A program made the translations under genes and the position numbers. Below are positions 21,122 to 31,992 of a stretch of DNA of 64,000 nucleotides, one piece after another. Every line of letters starts with the position of its first letter. The stretch's first letter is position 1. The DNA is from Nigrospora sphaerica (lineage: Eukaryota; Ascomycota; Sordariomycetes; Amphisphaeriales; Apiosporaceae): positions 558,001 to 622,000 of the forward strand of contig JAGVVL010000013.1 in assembly GCA_018287875.1 (NCBI GenBank). Reading direction: 5' to 3'. The notes beneath the pieces are model-generated. The model was given only the letters and a program-made list of their open reading frames with translations, was not told where the DNA came from and did no database searches.

Positions 21122-22476
21122 AGTCGAGCGTGGATGCTGTTTAGTGTTGACTCCGGTGTTTCGATGTCCATGTCGTCTATCTCTTTGTGGGTTCTGCTGC
21201 GGGCTCTGCCAGTGCTTCTAATGCGGCAGCTGGTTGCTCGACGCTTCCGCGGCTGTACTGTTTGCCAGTCTTCGGCTGCTGGCTTAGGGGGTTCTTGCGA
21301 GGGCAATGCGAATCCCTTTGGTCTCGTGATATAAGCAGCCTTAGCGATCTGGACCTGCTCCTGGCGGACTGGACACTCCTTAGACCACGCAGTGTGTGGT
21401 CCTCGGCATGCTAGACAGCAGTACCGGGTCTTATTCTCGGCTTCTGGGCATTCTTTATCGTCATACTTTGTTGAAGAGCAGAGCCCGCACCTACGTGCGT
21501 GGCGGCAGACACAGGCGATATATCCATAACGGTAGCAGTGGTAACATTGCTTAAGCTGTGCTCCTTCGGCGAAGGGCTCGCATAGATAGTAGCCATACTA
21601 CCATATAAGGCCTTCTCGGCATAGCTGTTCCGCTTATTGGACCGTGGGTACTGCAATATATAGGGCCGTGATCTTCCTGGACGAGGTCTTAGCGTTGCGA
21701 GGGAGCTTGGCCTCCAGGACGTCGATAGGGCCGCCGGGCTGGTTCCGGAGTTGGACTTCTAGCTGCCCTTAGTTCGTCTCTATAGCCTCCTTGTTGATAC
21801 CATAGGCCACTACTAGGATCTTTCTCTTCTGGATAGAGGCGTTCTCTCCGAAGGCCTCGGTGGTCCAGGCCCAGTCAGTTTCCAGCTGTTGCTTCTCTTC
21901 TGCTGTCTTACAGGTAATAGCATAGTCTCCGCTGGGAAGCTTCCGTGCGGCTATTGCTGTCTCTCTACCTGTTGCTGCGTTAACTTTTCGCACGATCTCT
22001 TCATAGGTGCGGCCTTCAGTTCCTGCAGCCTTAACCGTTACCTCCCGTTCGTGTCGAGGAGGCAGAGTCTTAGCTACCTAGGGGGCCCTGGGCGCCGGGG
22101 CGGCGGTAAGGGCAGTAGCGGCTGCAGCGTACGTCTTAGGAGCTTTAATTTCCTTATAGATAGCTTGCAGCGTGTTCTCGATAGCGTTGATACGTCTTTC
22201 GACGCTGGGCTGGTTGTCCGATTCCTTAGCCGCCGTCTCTAAAACCGGAATGGCAGCTTAAACTGCTGCAGCCAAGGCCACAATGTTGACTTCACCAGCT
22301 AGGAAGCGTTTGAAGTCGTCTATAGTGCTGCGTATATCCTCTGGACTGCGTCCAGGTGCTGTAATGCTATCTGGCGATGGTGTTCTTGAGTCCGGAGGTG
22401 ACGGCTCGGGGGGTGGGGCGGGCCTATGGCGGCTCCCACCACCCGCGCTTTACCTCGAGGGTAGAGAATCGACCAT
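21118..22476 (-). pseudogene. LINE A4 ORF1, gag-like, with nonsense mutations
   Basis: The interval from the ATG at 22476 to the stop at 21118 is 1,359 nt, identical in length to copies A1 and A9, so no net indel has occurred. It is interrupted by several in-frame stops where sisters have Trp, Gln or Arg codons, for example near 21410, 21640, 21769 and 22080. These are mostly TGG or CAG turned into TAG/TAA, as expected for CpA-directed C-to-T change. The zinc-knuckle region is still recognisable at about 21400-21560. Confidence 0.85.
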
Positions 22477-22584
22477 TTCTAGGCTAAATGAAGCCCTAGG
22501 AACGGTTTCCGGGCTATCCGGTAGCTTATAGAGTCGTGGTTGTGAAGTTATCGCCGTGTGGGGTCGGTTTCGAAAAAGTTTTTT

Positions 22585-23206
22585 GCCTTGCCTAACGGAG
22601 GATCGCATTGATGCACGATCTCTTTATAAGTGCGGCCTTTAGTTCCTGCGGCCTTAACTGTTACCTCCCGTTTGTATCGAGGAGGCAGAGTCTTGGCTAC
22701 CTGGGTGGCCCTGGGCGCTGGGGCGGCGGTAAGGGCAATAGCGGCTGCAGTGTACATCTTAGGAGCTTTGATTTCCTTATAGATAGCTTGCAGCGTGTTC
22801 TCGATAGCATTGATACGTTTTTCGACGCTAGGCTGGTTATTAGGTTCCTTAGCCGCCGTCTTTAAGACCGGAATGGCGACTTAAACCGCTGCGGCTAAGG
22901 CCGCAATGTTGACTTCACTAGCTAGGAAGCGTTTAAAGTCGTTTATAGTACTGCGTATATCCTCTAGACTGCGTCCAGGTGTTGTAATGCTGTCTGGCGA
23001 TGGTGTTCTTGAGTCCGGAGGTGACGGCTCGGGGGGTGGGGCGGGCCTATGGCGGCTCCCACCACCCGCGCTTTGCCTCGAGGGTGGTGAATCGACCATT
23101 TCTAGGCTAAATGAAGCCCTAGGAACAGTTTCCGGGCTATCCGGTAGCTTATAGAGTCGTGGTTGTGAAGTTATCGCCATGTGGGGTCGGTTTCGAAAAA
23201 GTTTTT
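22585..23206 (-). mobile_element. LINE A3, 5' part (leader and start of ORF1)
   Basis: Second piece of the older insertion. It has a leader at 23160-23206 and ORF1 from the ATG at about 23102 down to about 22612, where it joins about 27 bp of unassigned sequence next to LINE A4. It contains TAA/TAG interruptions relative to A1. The middle of the element (ORF1 C-terminus, endonuclease, most of the RT) is missing, so copy A3 has lost about 3 kb besides being split. Confidence 0.75.
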
Positions 23207-23216
23207 GGGTTATCCT

Positions 23217-23232
23217 TAGTTTACGGAATATT
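23217..23232. repeat. Outer target-site duplication, right copy
   Basis: TAGTTTACGGAATATT, exact match to 16297-16312, about 10 bp beyond the LINE leader end at 23206. Confidence 0.85.
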
Positions 23233-24158
23233 TAAGGTGGATACTTATACGAGGTGCTAATTTGATAGTACGGTAAGCAGGTCCGCCACGATCTGCGTTC
23301 GCCGAATCTCAGCCACACACACACACCCTTCCCTTACAGATATTGAAGGGCCAATTCAAGAGAAACACGGATTATTCAATAACAATCGACCTTTTGGTGC
23401 CGTAGACGCCAGTTCTGGGAATAGCCGAAGTCAAGTGTTGGTCCAGTGTGGGATGGTGTGTGGATGCCATAGCTCGCCGAGGCGGCATAAATCACAAGAC
23501 CGATCGAACCCCGGAGCCCCCCACCTTGACCCGAATCCCACTTCTACGCCGGCAATAGGCCTGAAAGGCTTTTAAAACATTCAACCTCGCCACGGACGGA
23601 GTCCCACATGCACTACGGCCGCAAATCTATGATGTGGGCGGCTGCGTTTGCTGTCACCACGCTCCACAACGCAGAGCGTTCGGAAGTTAGCCGCTCACCT
23701 CGGTCTAGAACTCTGACGGCGTTCACGGCCCGCCTGTGCCGTTCCCTAACGCCAACGCTTTGTGACGCAATGGTGGTGGCAGCTTACATCCATATCCTAA
23801 GTCCGTTAGTTATGGAGATAAGACCACGGATTTAACACCAGCTCCTTAGGACAGAAAATAATGTGTGGAATACCAAGCTATTTACACCTCCACGACATAC
23901 TTCCAGAAGTATTTGTTAAATATATTGCTGTTGTATTTATGTGTAGCTCCGGAGATACAGCTGACGGGGACCTTGCGGAGTTATGCGCTTAAACGCCGGA
24001 CAGAAGACTCTCCTGAAGCACTAAGGCTTACGTCTCGCCATGCTATCCATACGCAACTGAGCATTGTATTAAAGCCCAAGAGCCGAGGGCCTCCAAAGGA
24101 AGCCACTGGCACTAATCATCTCTGCACACTATAACGCAATACACTTCCACGCAATACA
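23233..24158. other. Gene-free stretch upstream of the SDR gene
   Basis: Host sequence that was contiguous with 16296 before LINE insertion. It holds a short CA microsatellite at about 23313-23327 and the promoter side of the SDR gene. The small frames at 23608-23835 and 23865-24134 have no family features. Confidence 0.5.
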
Positions 24159-25130
24159 ATGGCACCACACAAGCAGATCGTTCTTATCTCAGGCGGAAAC
24201 ACGGGTGTGGGCCGTGAAATAGCCCGGAAGCTACTCCGGGACCATTCCGAGACATTCTACGTTATTATCGGCAGCCGTAACCCTGCCAAGGGCGAAGATA
24301 CTGCCAAGGAGCTGCGAGACGAGGGGCACGAAAGCGTCGAAGTGGTACAACTCGATGTTACTGACGAAAAGTCGGTTACGACAGCCGCCAAGACCATTGA
24401 GGCCCGTCACGGCCGACTTGACGTTCTGCATGTCAATGTCAGTGCTATACCATGTCGGCTCCATCCCCCGGAGGCATAATATTGCCTAAGGCATGTATCT
24501 TTGCAAATTTTGGGGGATAATAGATTGCTCACATTGCGTGGTGGCAGGCCGGCGTTGCGCCCGAAGCCGACGTTCCGGACCGCAGCGCCGTGCCGCTAAG
24601 CGAGCTGCTGACGCGGACCATGGCTACTAACGTAGCTGGCGCGGCGTCGACCGTCGAGCATATGGCGCCCCTCCTGGAGAGGGCCGTTGTGACGCCACAT
24701 ATTGTCTTTATGAGCTCGGGCGCCGGCAGCCTGGCGTCGGCGTACAACAGCGCCCATGTCCTCAACGGGTACCCGGCCTACTGCGCCAGCAAGGCCGCCT
24801 TAAACATGCTGGCCTTGCACTATTACCACCGCTTCCCTAGCTGGAAGGTCAACATATGCTGCCCTGGGTTCCGCGTAAGCGAGTCCTCCCCGTTCCTCAA
24901 ATAGATCGATGAGTGGGGTTGTCTTCATCATTTACTGATGAACGCGCATGGCGCTTCTATAGGCTACCGGCCTTAACCATTTTGGCGCCAAATTTCCCGG
25001 ATTGCAGCCCGGTCCCCTTGAAGATGGCGCTGTCAACGCCGTGAGGCTTAGTCTTTTAGGCATTGATGGCGAATCGGGTACCTTCACCCGACTGGATGGG
25101 AAGGACGGCTTCTCAACAGTACCGTGGTGA
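24159..25130 (+). CDS. Short-chain dehydrogenase/reductase (SDR)
   Basis: Three phase-0 exons, 24159-24437, 24548-24874 and 24963-25130, give 257 aa, normal for a classical SDR. The cofactor loop is SGGNTGVGRE (TGxxxGxG type, residues 11-20). The strand-4 motif that is usually NNAG reads HVNAG across the first splice junction. The catalytic residues are Ser in VFMSSGAGS and the YCASK motif (Tyr and Lys). The C-terminus PGPLEDGAVNAVRLSLL followed by GTFTR-like and TVPW is typical of fungal carbonyl-reductase-like SDRs. Read without introns the gene seems cut twice; the two introns (24438-24547 and 24875-24962) restore it. It uses NAD(P)H to reduce or oxidise a carbonyl. The substrate is unknown, and no partner gene is adjacent. 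Confidence 0.85.
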
Positions 25131-26521
25131 GGTACCCATAGATCCTCTGCTTGGGTCGGCTCGGCCACTCGCCTCAGCCAGTAGAGGGGCATGAGATAGA
25201 CTCATATTGGGCGAACTGTGTTCATAATGAAATACATTGAGGTACTTGACGAGCCGAGTCGCTGTGTTAGAAAAACCCATATTTTATTGGTTAGTGGGAT
25301 TTGGTACCATCACATGGTTTGTCCGCAAGTGAAGACAAAAAGTATACGGAGATGGGGTAAGGAGCTTGTTCTTGGTAGGTTTATATGGCAATATAAGACA
25401 TAGGCTCTGTGTCGAGTGGCTGTATGTCGCATTGTGCCTGCACCTCTCCTCTTTTGTTCGCTTTTTTTTTTTTAAACATTCGCTCTCTCAACAACCGCCA
25501 ATACAGGGACCTTGGAAAGGGACCCCTATGGTAGTTCAGAATTCCGACCAAGGGTCTAAGGAAGACGCATGATGCGTGCCACCACCGGGGGGTTGGGGAC
25601 AATAACCTAGCCTGCTAAACTAGATACCGTGGACATACATAGGCTACTAAGAGCAGGATCTGTCAACTGGCAGGCCCCCTACTTTTTACTCCTCAATAAA
25701 ACAGCTTAGCCGGCCCCAGGTGTCTTCATCTTCGTCGACCCCCGTCGCCCGAAACGCCCGATTCCATCGCTGCTGGGCCACCCCTGGTACACTATATCAC
25801 AGTGTCTTTAGTGCCGCTTTAAAAAGATAGGGCTCCCTGCCTAGGCCTTGAAGAGCATGATTTGCGACCAACTGCTATGTATCACCCGTGCCTGCCTTCT
25901 ACTCCGAGAGCGACGCCAATGCTGGTGTCAGAGGAACAATAAGAAAGTGGCTCGGATCCAAGACAAAGGATAAAAAGTGGAGGATCTCAGAGCAAGGACC
26001 TCAACAGGAAAACCAGCGAGGTAACGGATAGGTAGCGGCGGACTACAAATAAGGGCAACAGGCCCAGCAGATGGATAGAAGGACAGAGATTATGCCATTC
26101 AACCTCTACCCCTACTTGCAACCTAGCAGCAGCTTCGACAGTGACCTACGTGCCCCTTCTTGCCTATACTCCGGGAACCCCCTCTGACGGCTGGCCCGGG
26201 CTGGCTGGCTTGAAGTGAGGCTCGAAGATGGGCTCAAGGTGCGGTCTATGCTGTAGACAGTTCAATTGGTGCGAAAAAAGGAGCCTGTCTTGGCAGCTAC
26301 TTCAATTGGCAGGTATCAACGCAGTCATGGCCCTTTCATGGGGCGTGGCTAAATTCAGGATCAGGGACTACCTGGGGTACTTCTAAGACGCAGTGTTTTA
26401 TGAAAGAGATCAAGTACTAGACGTAACTGGAGCTTGTAGCAGGGGGTCTCGTCTAATCCTTGTCCTGTACCGGTGGGTCGGCGCCAAAATCGCCATTTCC
26501 TGGGCCCAAGAAGACAACGCC
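25131..26521. other. Gene-free stretch between SDR and secreted-protein genes
   Basis: 1.4 kb with no supported gene. It contains a T run at about 25464-25476, a 124-bp repeat unit at 25567-25690 (listed separately), and the 3' flank of the minus-strand gene at 26522. Confidence 0.5.
25567..25690 (-). repeat. Short interspersed repeat, uninterrupted copy (possible MITE)
   Basis: The reverse complement of this segment matches the two flanks of LINE B2 (about 55104-55158 and 59153-59225) with only a few mismatches, running through AGATCCTGCTCTTA, GCCTATGTATGTCCACGG and GGTTATTGTCCCC. It is therefore the unoccupied form of the site that LINE B2 entered. Its ends (GTAGGGG... and ...GGTGGCACGCATCA) give only weak inverted symmetry, so the class of repeat is uncertain. 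Confidence 0.75.
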
Positions 26522-27544
26522 TCACCAGAATGCCACAGCCGCGACGAGCAGGGCGGCAGGGACACCACGTCCTAAGGCTCCCAGAGCCGTGGCTCCACTG
26601 CGATATTGGTTCCAATCGCGGGGACTGCCATCCTGCTTAAACGTCTTCATGCAAGCAAATTGAACATCGGGATTCCCGTCGTCGTAACCTTTGTCGGATC
26701 CATAGATGACAGCGGCGATGGGCGTGAAACCGGAGCGACCACCGTATATTTTGCGGAGAAAGTCCGTGGCGGGCGCCGGCGGATTGGCAAAGGTAAACTG
26801 GCGCATCGCTGCCACTTCGTACATGCCGTAGCCCTGGGGCTGGATGAGCCGGCACTTGTCGTCGCCTATGTCTGGGGACTGGACCTGGGTTGAGTTGGCC
26901 ATAGGCAGAGCGCCGCCGGCGACGTTCATGAAGTTGGCGATCCATGCGCCCTTGCCGCCACAAGTCCCCGTCGATTTTTTTAACTCGGCATTGACGTGCT
27001 CCGTCAAGCGCCCGCAGTGGCTCTCGTCAGCTTCGGAGGATGGCCTGAAGCCGCGGATTATGTCGACAATGGCGCCACGGCAATCCACATCGAGCACGCC
27101 GGTGCAGGACGTCGTGTCCTCGTCGGGCACGGGCCGTTCGAAGTCCTGAAGTGCCTCGAGCGGAAAGGTTTGTCCCTGGTACTGCATCATGAGGGCGCAG
27201 CCCAAGGGAGTTTCTTGGCCGGCGCCGGCGCCGACAAACAGCTGGTAGCTCGAGTATTGGTATGCGTCGCTCCCAATACCGCCAAAGCTGTTCTCTCGCC
27301 ATCCGTCAACCAGGGTGAAGGAAAGAGAGGCTGATGAGCTATTGACCACTTGCGGCGCAATGCCCACGCCGACCGTTGGCCACTTCGGCCATTTTTCTCC
27401 GCAGATGCTGGAACCGGGGGCATTGCAGGAAAGCGACTTGCATGACCCGACGGTGACCCGCGGATTGGCACCCCCATCGACAGCTTGAGCTGTGGCAAGA
27501 GCTGCGGTTGCCAGGGAACCGAGCACTTGTGTACCGGTTCTCAT
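26522..27544 (-). CDS. Secreted, probably GPI-anchored Cys-rich protein, unknown function
   Basis: Single exon, 340 aa from the ATG at 27544. I prefer this internal start to the one at 27610 because a clean signal peptide follows it directly (MRTGTQVLGSLATAALATAQA, cut after AQA). The mature part has about ten Cys residues (for example CKSLSCNAPGSSIC, CTGVLDVDC, CGRLTEH, TGTCGGKG), consistent with disulfides in an exported protein. The C-terminus, GATALGALGRGVPAALLVAAVAFW, is a small-residue site followed by a hydrophobic tail, as in GPI-attachment signals. No catalytic motif is recognised. I infer a cell-surface or wall protein. Confidence 0.78.
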   Translation of the reverse strand: MRTGTQVLGSLATAALATAQAVDGGANPRVTVGSCKSLSCNAPGSSICGEKWPKWPTVGVGIAPQVVNSSSASLSFTLVDGWRENSFGGIGSDAYQYSSYQLFVGAGAGQETPLGCALMMQYQGQTFPLEALQDFERPVPDEDTTSCTGVLDVDCRGAIVDIIRGFRPSSEADESHCGRLTEHVNAELKKSTGTCGGKGAWIANFMNVAGGALPMANSTQVQSPDIGDDKCRLIQPQGYGMYEVAAMRQFTFANPPAPATDFLRKIYGGRSGFTPIAAVIYGSDKGYDDGNPDVQFACMKTFKQDGSPRDWNQYRSGATALGALGRGVPAALLVAAVAFW

Positions 27545-28392
27545 TTTGGGGGAATAAAAAGTGCGAGCAATAGTGTAGTGGGGAAAGGATGGCTGCCTGG
27601 AGGATGACAACTGTGACTTCTTTGAATAGCTTCCCGCAGCACAAGCTTCTTATACAGTAATATATCTATTATATACGTCAGCGCACGGTGCAGTGAAGCA
27701 GCCGAAACCGAAGCTCTCAAATCGAGAGCAAACGTCCATGCCAAGCGTCTTGGCTTACGTCTGGGCAGCAGGCAGCAGAATAAAGGCAACAGGCAGCAGG
27801 ATAAAGGCAGCAGGCGGTAAGATACAACGGGGCGTAGTAAGGTAGTAAGCAGCGGGTAACAGCGCCAGGTCGGGTGTATGAATGTACACAAAATAACTGT
27901 GGCAATGGAAACACAGGGTGATTGACTTGTTAAAAATATCAATTCATCTACCCAAAGTACCGCTACGGGAAGCAAGCACGCATCCTAAAAGTACCCATAG
28001 CCAAGGACGGTGCAATGAGCTGGAGAATCATCCGTTGAGCCCGCCCAGTTAAGAGCCACGCACCTTTCTTCCTCTCTGTCCTCAATTGGTTCCAGGTACA
28101 TTTTTATCCGTGTGCTGGGTAGTGACACGACAAGGAGACGGGCGCATTTGGCCCATTGTGTTGGTCGAACTCGGCGCCACCAGTGCCGTCCAAAGGCTAG
28201 AAAGGGAAGGTCCTGCGGCCAACTTGTTAGAGCTGGAAGGAATGGCGGGAGGACGAAGGAACAGTGGGAACGAAGGAATGGGTGGAAACGGAGTTAAGGG
28301 GAAGTGGAGAGAATTTTTCAGGGTTTTCTGGCTCTGGCAGCTTAGCCGCTTCTTGGCGTGACTTGCAGGCGGCCCTCGCCCCATCACGCCGT
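27545..28392. other. Gene-free stretch, secreted-protein promoter to LINE B1
   Basis: Promoter side of the minus-strand secreted-protein gene plus about 400 bp before LINE B1. It includes a short tandem repeat (27764-27825). Small frames on both strands at 28082-28387 lack any recognisable feature. Confidence 0.5.
27764..27825. repeat. Short tandem repeat, about three 21-bp units
   Basis: Units 27764-27784, 27785-27805 and a diverged third at 27806-27825, each of the form GGCARCAGGCAGCAGRATAAA. It lies about 220-280 bp upstream of the secreted-protein start and could vary in number between strains. Confidence 0.8.
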
Positions 28393-28406
28393 CGTTGCTA
28401 ACCTAC
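28393..28406. repeat. Target-site duplication, left copy, of LINE B1
   Basis: CGTTGCTAACCTAC, exact 14-bp match to 32903-32916, directly before the (TTA)n tail of the element. Confidence 0.93.
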
Positions 28407-28599
28407 TTATTATTATTATTATTCTTACACCTAGCGACCTATCAAGGCCATGAGGACCCCCTACGCATCTCAGCCTAGGAAAACCGTTCCGGGCTGACGT
28501 CCGGCCGGGTGAAAAACCTAGGTTCCGCTGCGTCGTACCGCTTCTATCTACTCTTTGACCTGCCATACCGAGATCGGGCTTAGCGCGCCCGCTTCCTAG

Positions 28600-31500
28600 C
28601 TGATAAGTTGATTCGCCAGCTGGAACATGTCTAGCCTGCCCGAGCGGAGTAGCCATCTCGCGATAATTCCTGCTTTTCCTGGGGTGTCGAGCATCCTGTC
28701 CGTGTCTATCGGTCCTCCTAAAGCTTGGACGAGATGCTCTCGTCTTCTCTCTCCCTTGGGCAGAAAACGAGGATATGTCGGACGGTCTCCCTACCTTGAC
28801 CGCAATCGCACCGTGGGCTGTCGAAGCCTGGGACCCTGCGTTTAAAGAGGAAGTCTCGCAGTCCGATCTTGCCAGTCCTTGCCTGGACGAGGATCGAGCT
28901 CTCCGCCTTGTGGAGCCCCTTATGGAGCTTAAGGACATGCTTGTCCGGAGGCTTTTAGTTATTGCTGGAGCTCGCGATGTCTGGTTTTGCCGCAGTGTCT
29001 GGCTTTGCTGCCATCTCTGGAGCCAGTCCCTCTCCTCGGCCTTGCTTGCCGACTCTCCGGCCAGCCACACGTCTAGCCATCTCTTACGGTCAGGGACTTC
29101 CGGGCCTATCCGTCTGCGCCGTCGAGTCGGCCTTGTTAGGATCCACCTAGCTGCCCTGTCGCATCTAGCTTGGATAAGTGATGCGATACGCGGCTGCTGG
29201 AGCCTCTCTTCCGACGCCGCCACTCTTTTATTAAGCCATACCTCTAGGGGCGATACGTAGGCTTCTGTTTCTAGTGTCGTGGCTGCTGTCGCCTTGAAAG
29301 CCCCTGTGACCTTGCGGAGGCACTCGGTCTGGATATCGCCTAGTGTCTTAGCCCTGCTTTTCGAGATGTGGTGGTGCCATTCTGAGGCTCCATAGCCTAT
29401 AGCAGACCGCACGACGGCTATGTAGACTTAGCGGGCTCGCTAGAGGGACGCACCCCATGTCGAGGCTGCTATGCGGTCCAGGGCATAGACATGCGTTGCC
29501 ATCTTCTTGGAGATCGACTGGATGTGGGTGTCCCAGCGGAGGCGTCTATCCACCTGGATGCCGAGGACGCGGCAGGAGTCTTCTGGCTTAATTTCGTGGC
29601 CTTCCAGGGCTATTTTCGTGTCCGGACCCTTCCGTCTTCGGGAGAAGTGGACTAAGTGGTATTTCTTAACTGCAAAGGTCATACCATAGCTGACTGCCCA
29701 TTCTTTGCAAACCCTATGAGCGGCTTCTAGCCGCTCGCAGATCTGCTCTGGGTCTAAGCCGAAGCCCACAAGGTTCGTGTTGTCTGCGAAAGCTATGGCA
29801 GCTATCCCTGGGACGGCGCGGAGAGCTTTATAAAGACCAGCTGTATAGAGGCAGAAGAGAATAGGTGACAGGGGCGAGCCTTACAGAACGCCAGCTGGGA
29901 CCGGGATCTCATCCGATTCCTGGCCATCGAATAACAGCGTTGTTGATCGGTTAAATAGGAAGCTTCGGATCCAGTTAATGGTCCATATAGGGACCCTTAA
30001 CGCTCGTAGGTTAGCGAGGAGCCTTCCATAGTCGACGGAGTCGAAAGCTCCCGAGATATCCAGCGAGAGGAGGGTTGCTATGCCCCTATACTTCCAGGCC
30101 GTACGAACTAGGTCCGTTAGTAGCCGCAGAGCAGTCTCCGTGGAACGACCTTTCCGGTTACCCATCTGTTCGTCTGGGAGGAGTCCGTTCTCTTCGGCAA
30201 AGCTGGCTAGCCGTTGCGCTAGCAGGCTCTCGATCGCCTTGCCCATGGTGTTAAGCAGGGCGATAGGTCTCCATCCGCCGGCTTGGTGGTACTCGCTCGG
30301 CTGCTTTCCTGGTTTCCGAAGGATAACGGTGACTGCTTTCCGGAACGCTCTAGGATAATATCCTATACGCCAGCATGCCTCTGTTAGAGAGGCTAGAGCT
30401 CGGTAAAGTGGCTTTCCTAGACGCTTCAGGAATCCGTTCGGGAGCTGGTCCGGTCTAGGCGCTTTCCACTGTCCGGCCTTAGTAAGGACGTCCTGTACTT
30501 GCTCCGTTGTGACCTCGTAATCGATATTAAGAGGCGGTGCGAGCCGGTTTATTGTTCGGAAACCGGTCGGCGTAGCTTTAGGAGGAGGATAGAACCTTAC
30601 GCGGAAGGCCTCTGCTTTCTCCTTATGCGTCGTTGCTTCGCCTTGCGGTGTATAGAGCGTGGGGACGGCTAGGGGAAGCGGCGGCGCGGCCCCTTCAGTT
30701 CTGGCCTATCTTGCGATGCTCCAGACACTAGCTGGCTGGCTGGAGGCCTCGTGTAGCATGCTTCTCCAGGTCGATGTTTTCGCTTCGCGGATTGCCTTCT
30801 TTTTCGATAGAGATGCTTGTCGGAGGGCTCGCCAGGCTGCGTCCGTTCTGTCGGAAAGCCATGTCCGCTGGTCTCTTCTCTCCTCTTCTATGAACTCCTT
30901 TATATTACGATTCCACCAGGCCTTGCCTCTCCCCTTAGAGCGACGGGGGGGTGCCACGAGGTCGGCTATCCGGGTTAGCTCTTTGGTTAACATTTCGGTG
31001 TATCCGTCGATCTCTTCTGGTGTCTTAAGTAGCCCTGGCTGCGGTAGGTGTGCCGCTTCTGCCTTCGCTTGGTCGTAATCGGCTGTTTTCCAGCTGCGTC
31101 GCGGTCTATTCTGAGGATCGCTTCGAGTTCCGGCCACGCGTATCACCTGTGGGAGGTGGTCGGATCCAGCATATGGAGCATACCCGTCGTACGCAGCCCG
31201 GAGATCGTCCGTGGCCCACGCTAGGTCGATCGTAGAGTCTGCGCATCCTTTTCGAGTCCATGTCGGTGTTCCAGGAGGTGTGATCAGCTGGAGCCTCCAG
31301 GATTCTGCTAGCTGGAGCAGCTTATCGGCCGCTCTATGGGGCCGGACGTTGTATCCTCCCCAGACGGGGTGGTGGACGTTGAAGTCTCCCACGAGGACTG
31401 TTCGTCTTAGCTGGGGTTCGGCATGGAGCGCTTCGATAGCTGGCAGGTCCGATCTGCTGGTGGACCCAGGGGGAGGCGAGTATATGCAGACAACCGTTAG

Positions 31501-31992
31501 GGGACCGTCAGGTAGCTGGATCGTGAGGTGACACCTGTCTGGCTGCGCCTTGTAAGTCCACTGCGCTGGGGGGTACTTCTTATTAATGTAGATGCATGCT
31601 CTGCCTCCCTCGGTGGCATAGAGAAGGTAGTACGGAGAGGATCTCGGGCAGTAGGTAGTCGGTATATGCGGGTTCTTCCAGGGCTCTTGTATAGCTAGAA
31701 CGTCGTACTCTTCGTGGATAGCCTCGACCGCCGGTATCTGCGCTTTCTTGTTTTTCCGCGTGTTCCAGTGTAGGCCTCCTATTCCCCGGGTCAAGTTCTC
31801 TGCGCTTTCTATAGAAAGGGGGGGAATAGAAGGTTTGCACCTTAAGCAGCCCGCAAGGGCATATCCCTCTCTAGGACCACCGACATGCGCATCCGTCCTC
31901 TCGAGCCATAGCACGACCTCCTCGACCTGCAGCCTCCCAGGATAGCACCTGCGCCAGCGACACTCCGACAGAGAAGATGCCCTTTGGCACAA
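28600..31992 (-). pseudogene. LINE B1 ORF2 with N-terminal extension from the 5' module
   Basis: Reading from 31992, a 428-codon frame starts inside the 5' module (ECRWRRCYPGRL, CLRCKPS) and runs straight into the endonuclease at GGLHWNTRKNKK, through VGDFNVHHPVWGG and SDHLPQVI, to a stop at 30706. The RT follows in pieces (about 30500-29400). It has GDISGAFDSVDYGR-like fingers, a TAA at about 29881 where others read QGSPL, and FADN in place of FADD. The post-RT region is open at 28384-29412 but frameshifted before the zinc motif. The normal MTAL start of ORF2 is absent, so the extension may supply the start in this lineage. Confidence 0.8.

Larger units (their letters stand above)
17741..22584 (-). 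mobile_element. Near full-length Tad1-like LINE, copy A4
   Basis: A 4.84-kb minus-strand element with (ATT)n tail at 17741-17758, 3' untranslated region, ORF2 (to 21121), ORF1 (21118-22476) and the family leader ending AAAAACTTTTTTCG-like at about 22584. It sits inside the older copy A3, in the same orientation. No duplication of its own is visible at its two junctions (GGCTGTAT on one side, GCCTTGCC on the other), so the insertion may have been accompanied by deletion. Confidence 0.9.

Noticed and set aside
28082..28387. Overlapping small frames on both strands before LINE B1
   Set aside because: Neither strand shows domain features, and both frames overlap entirely.
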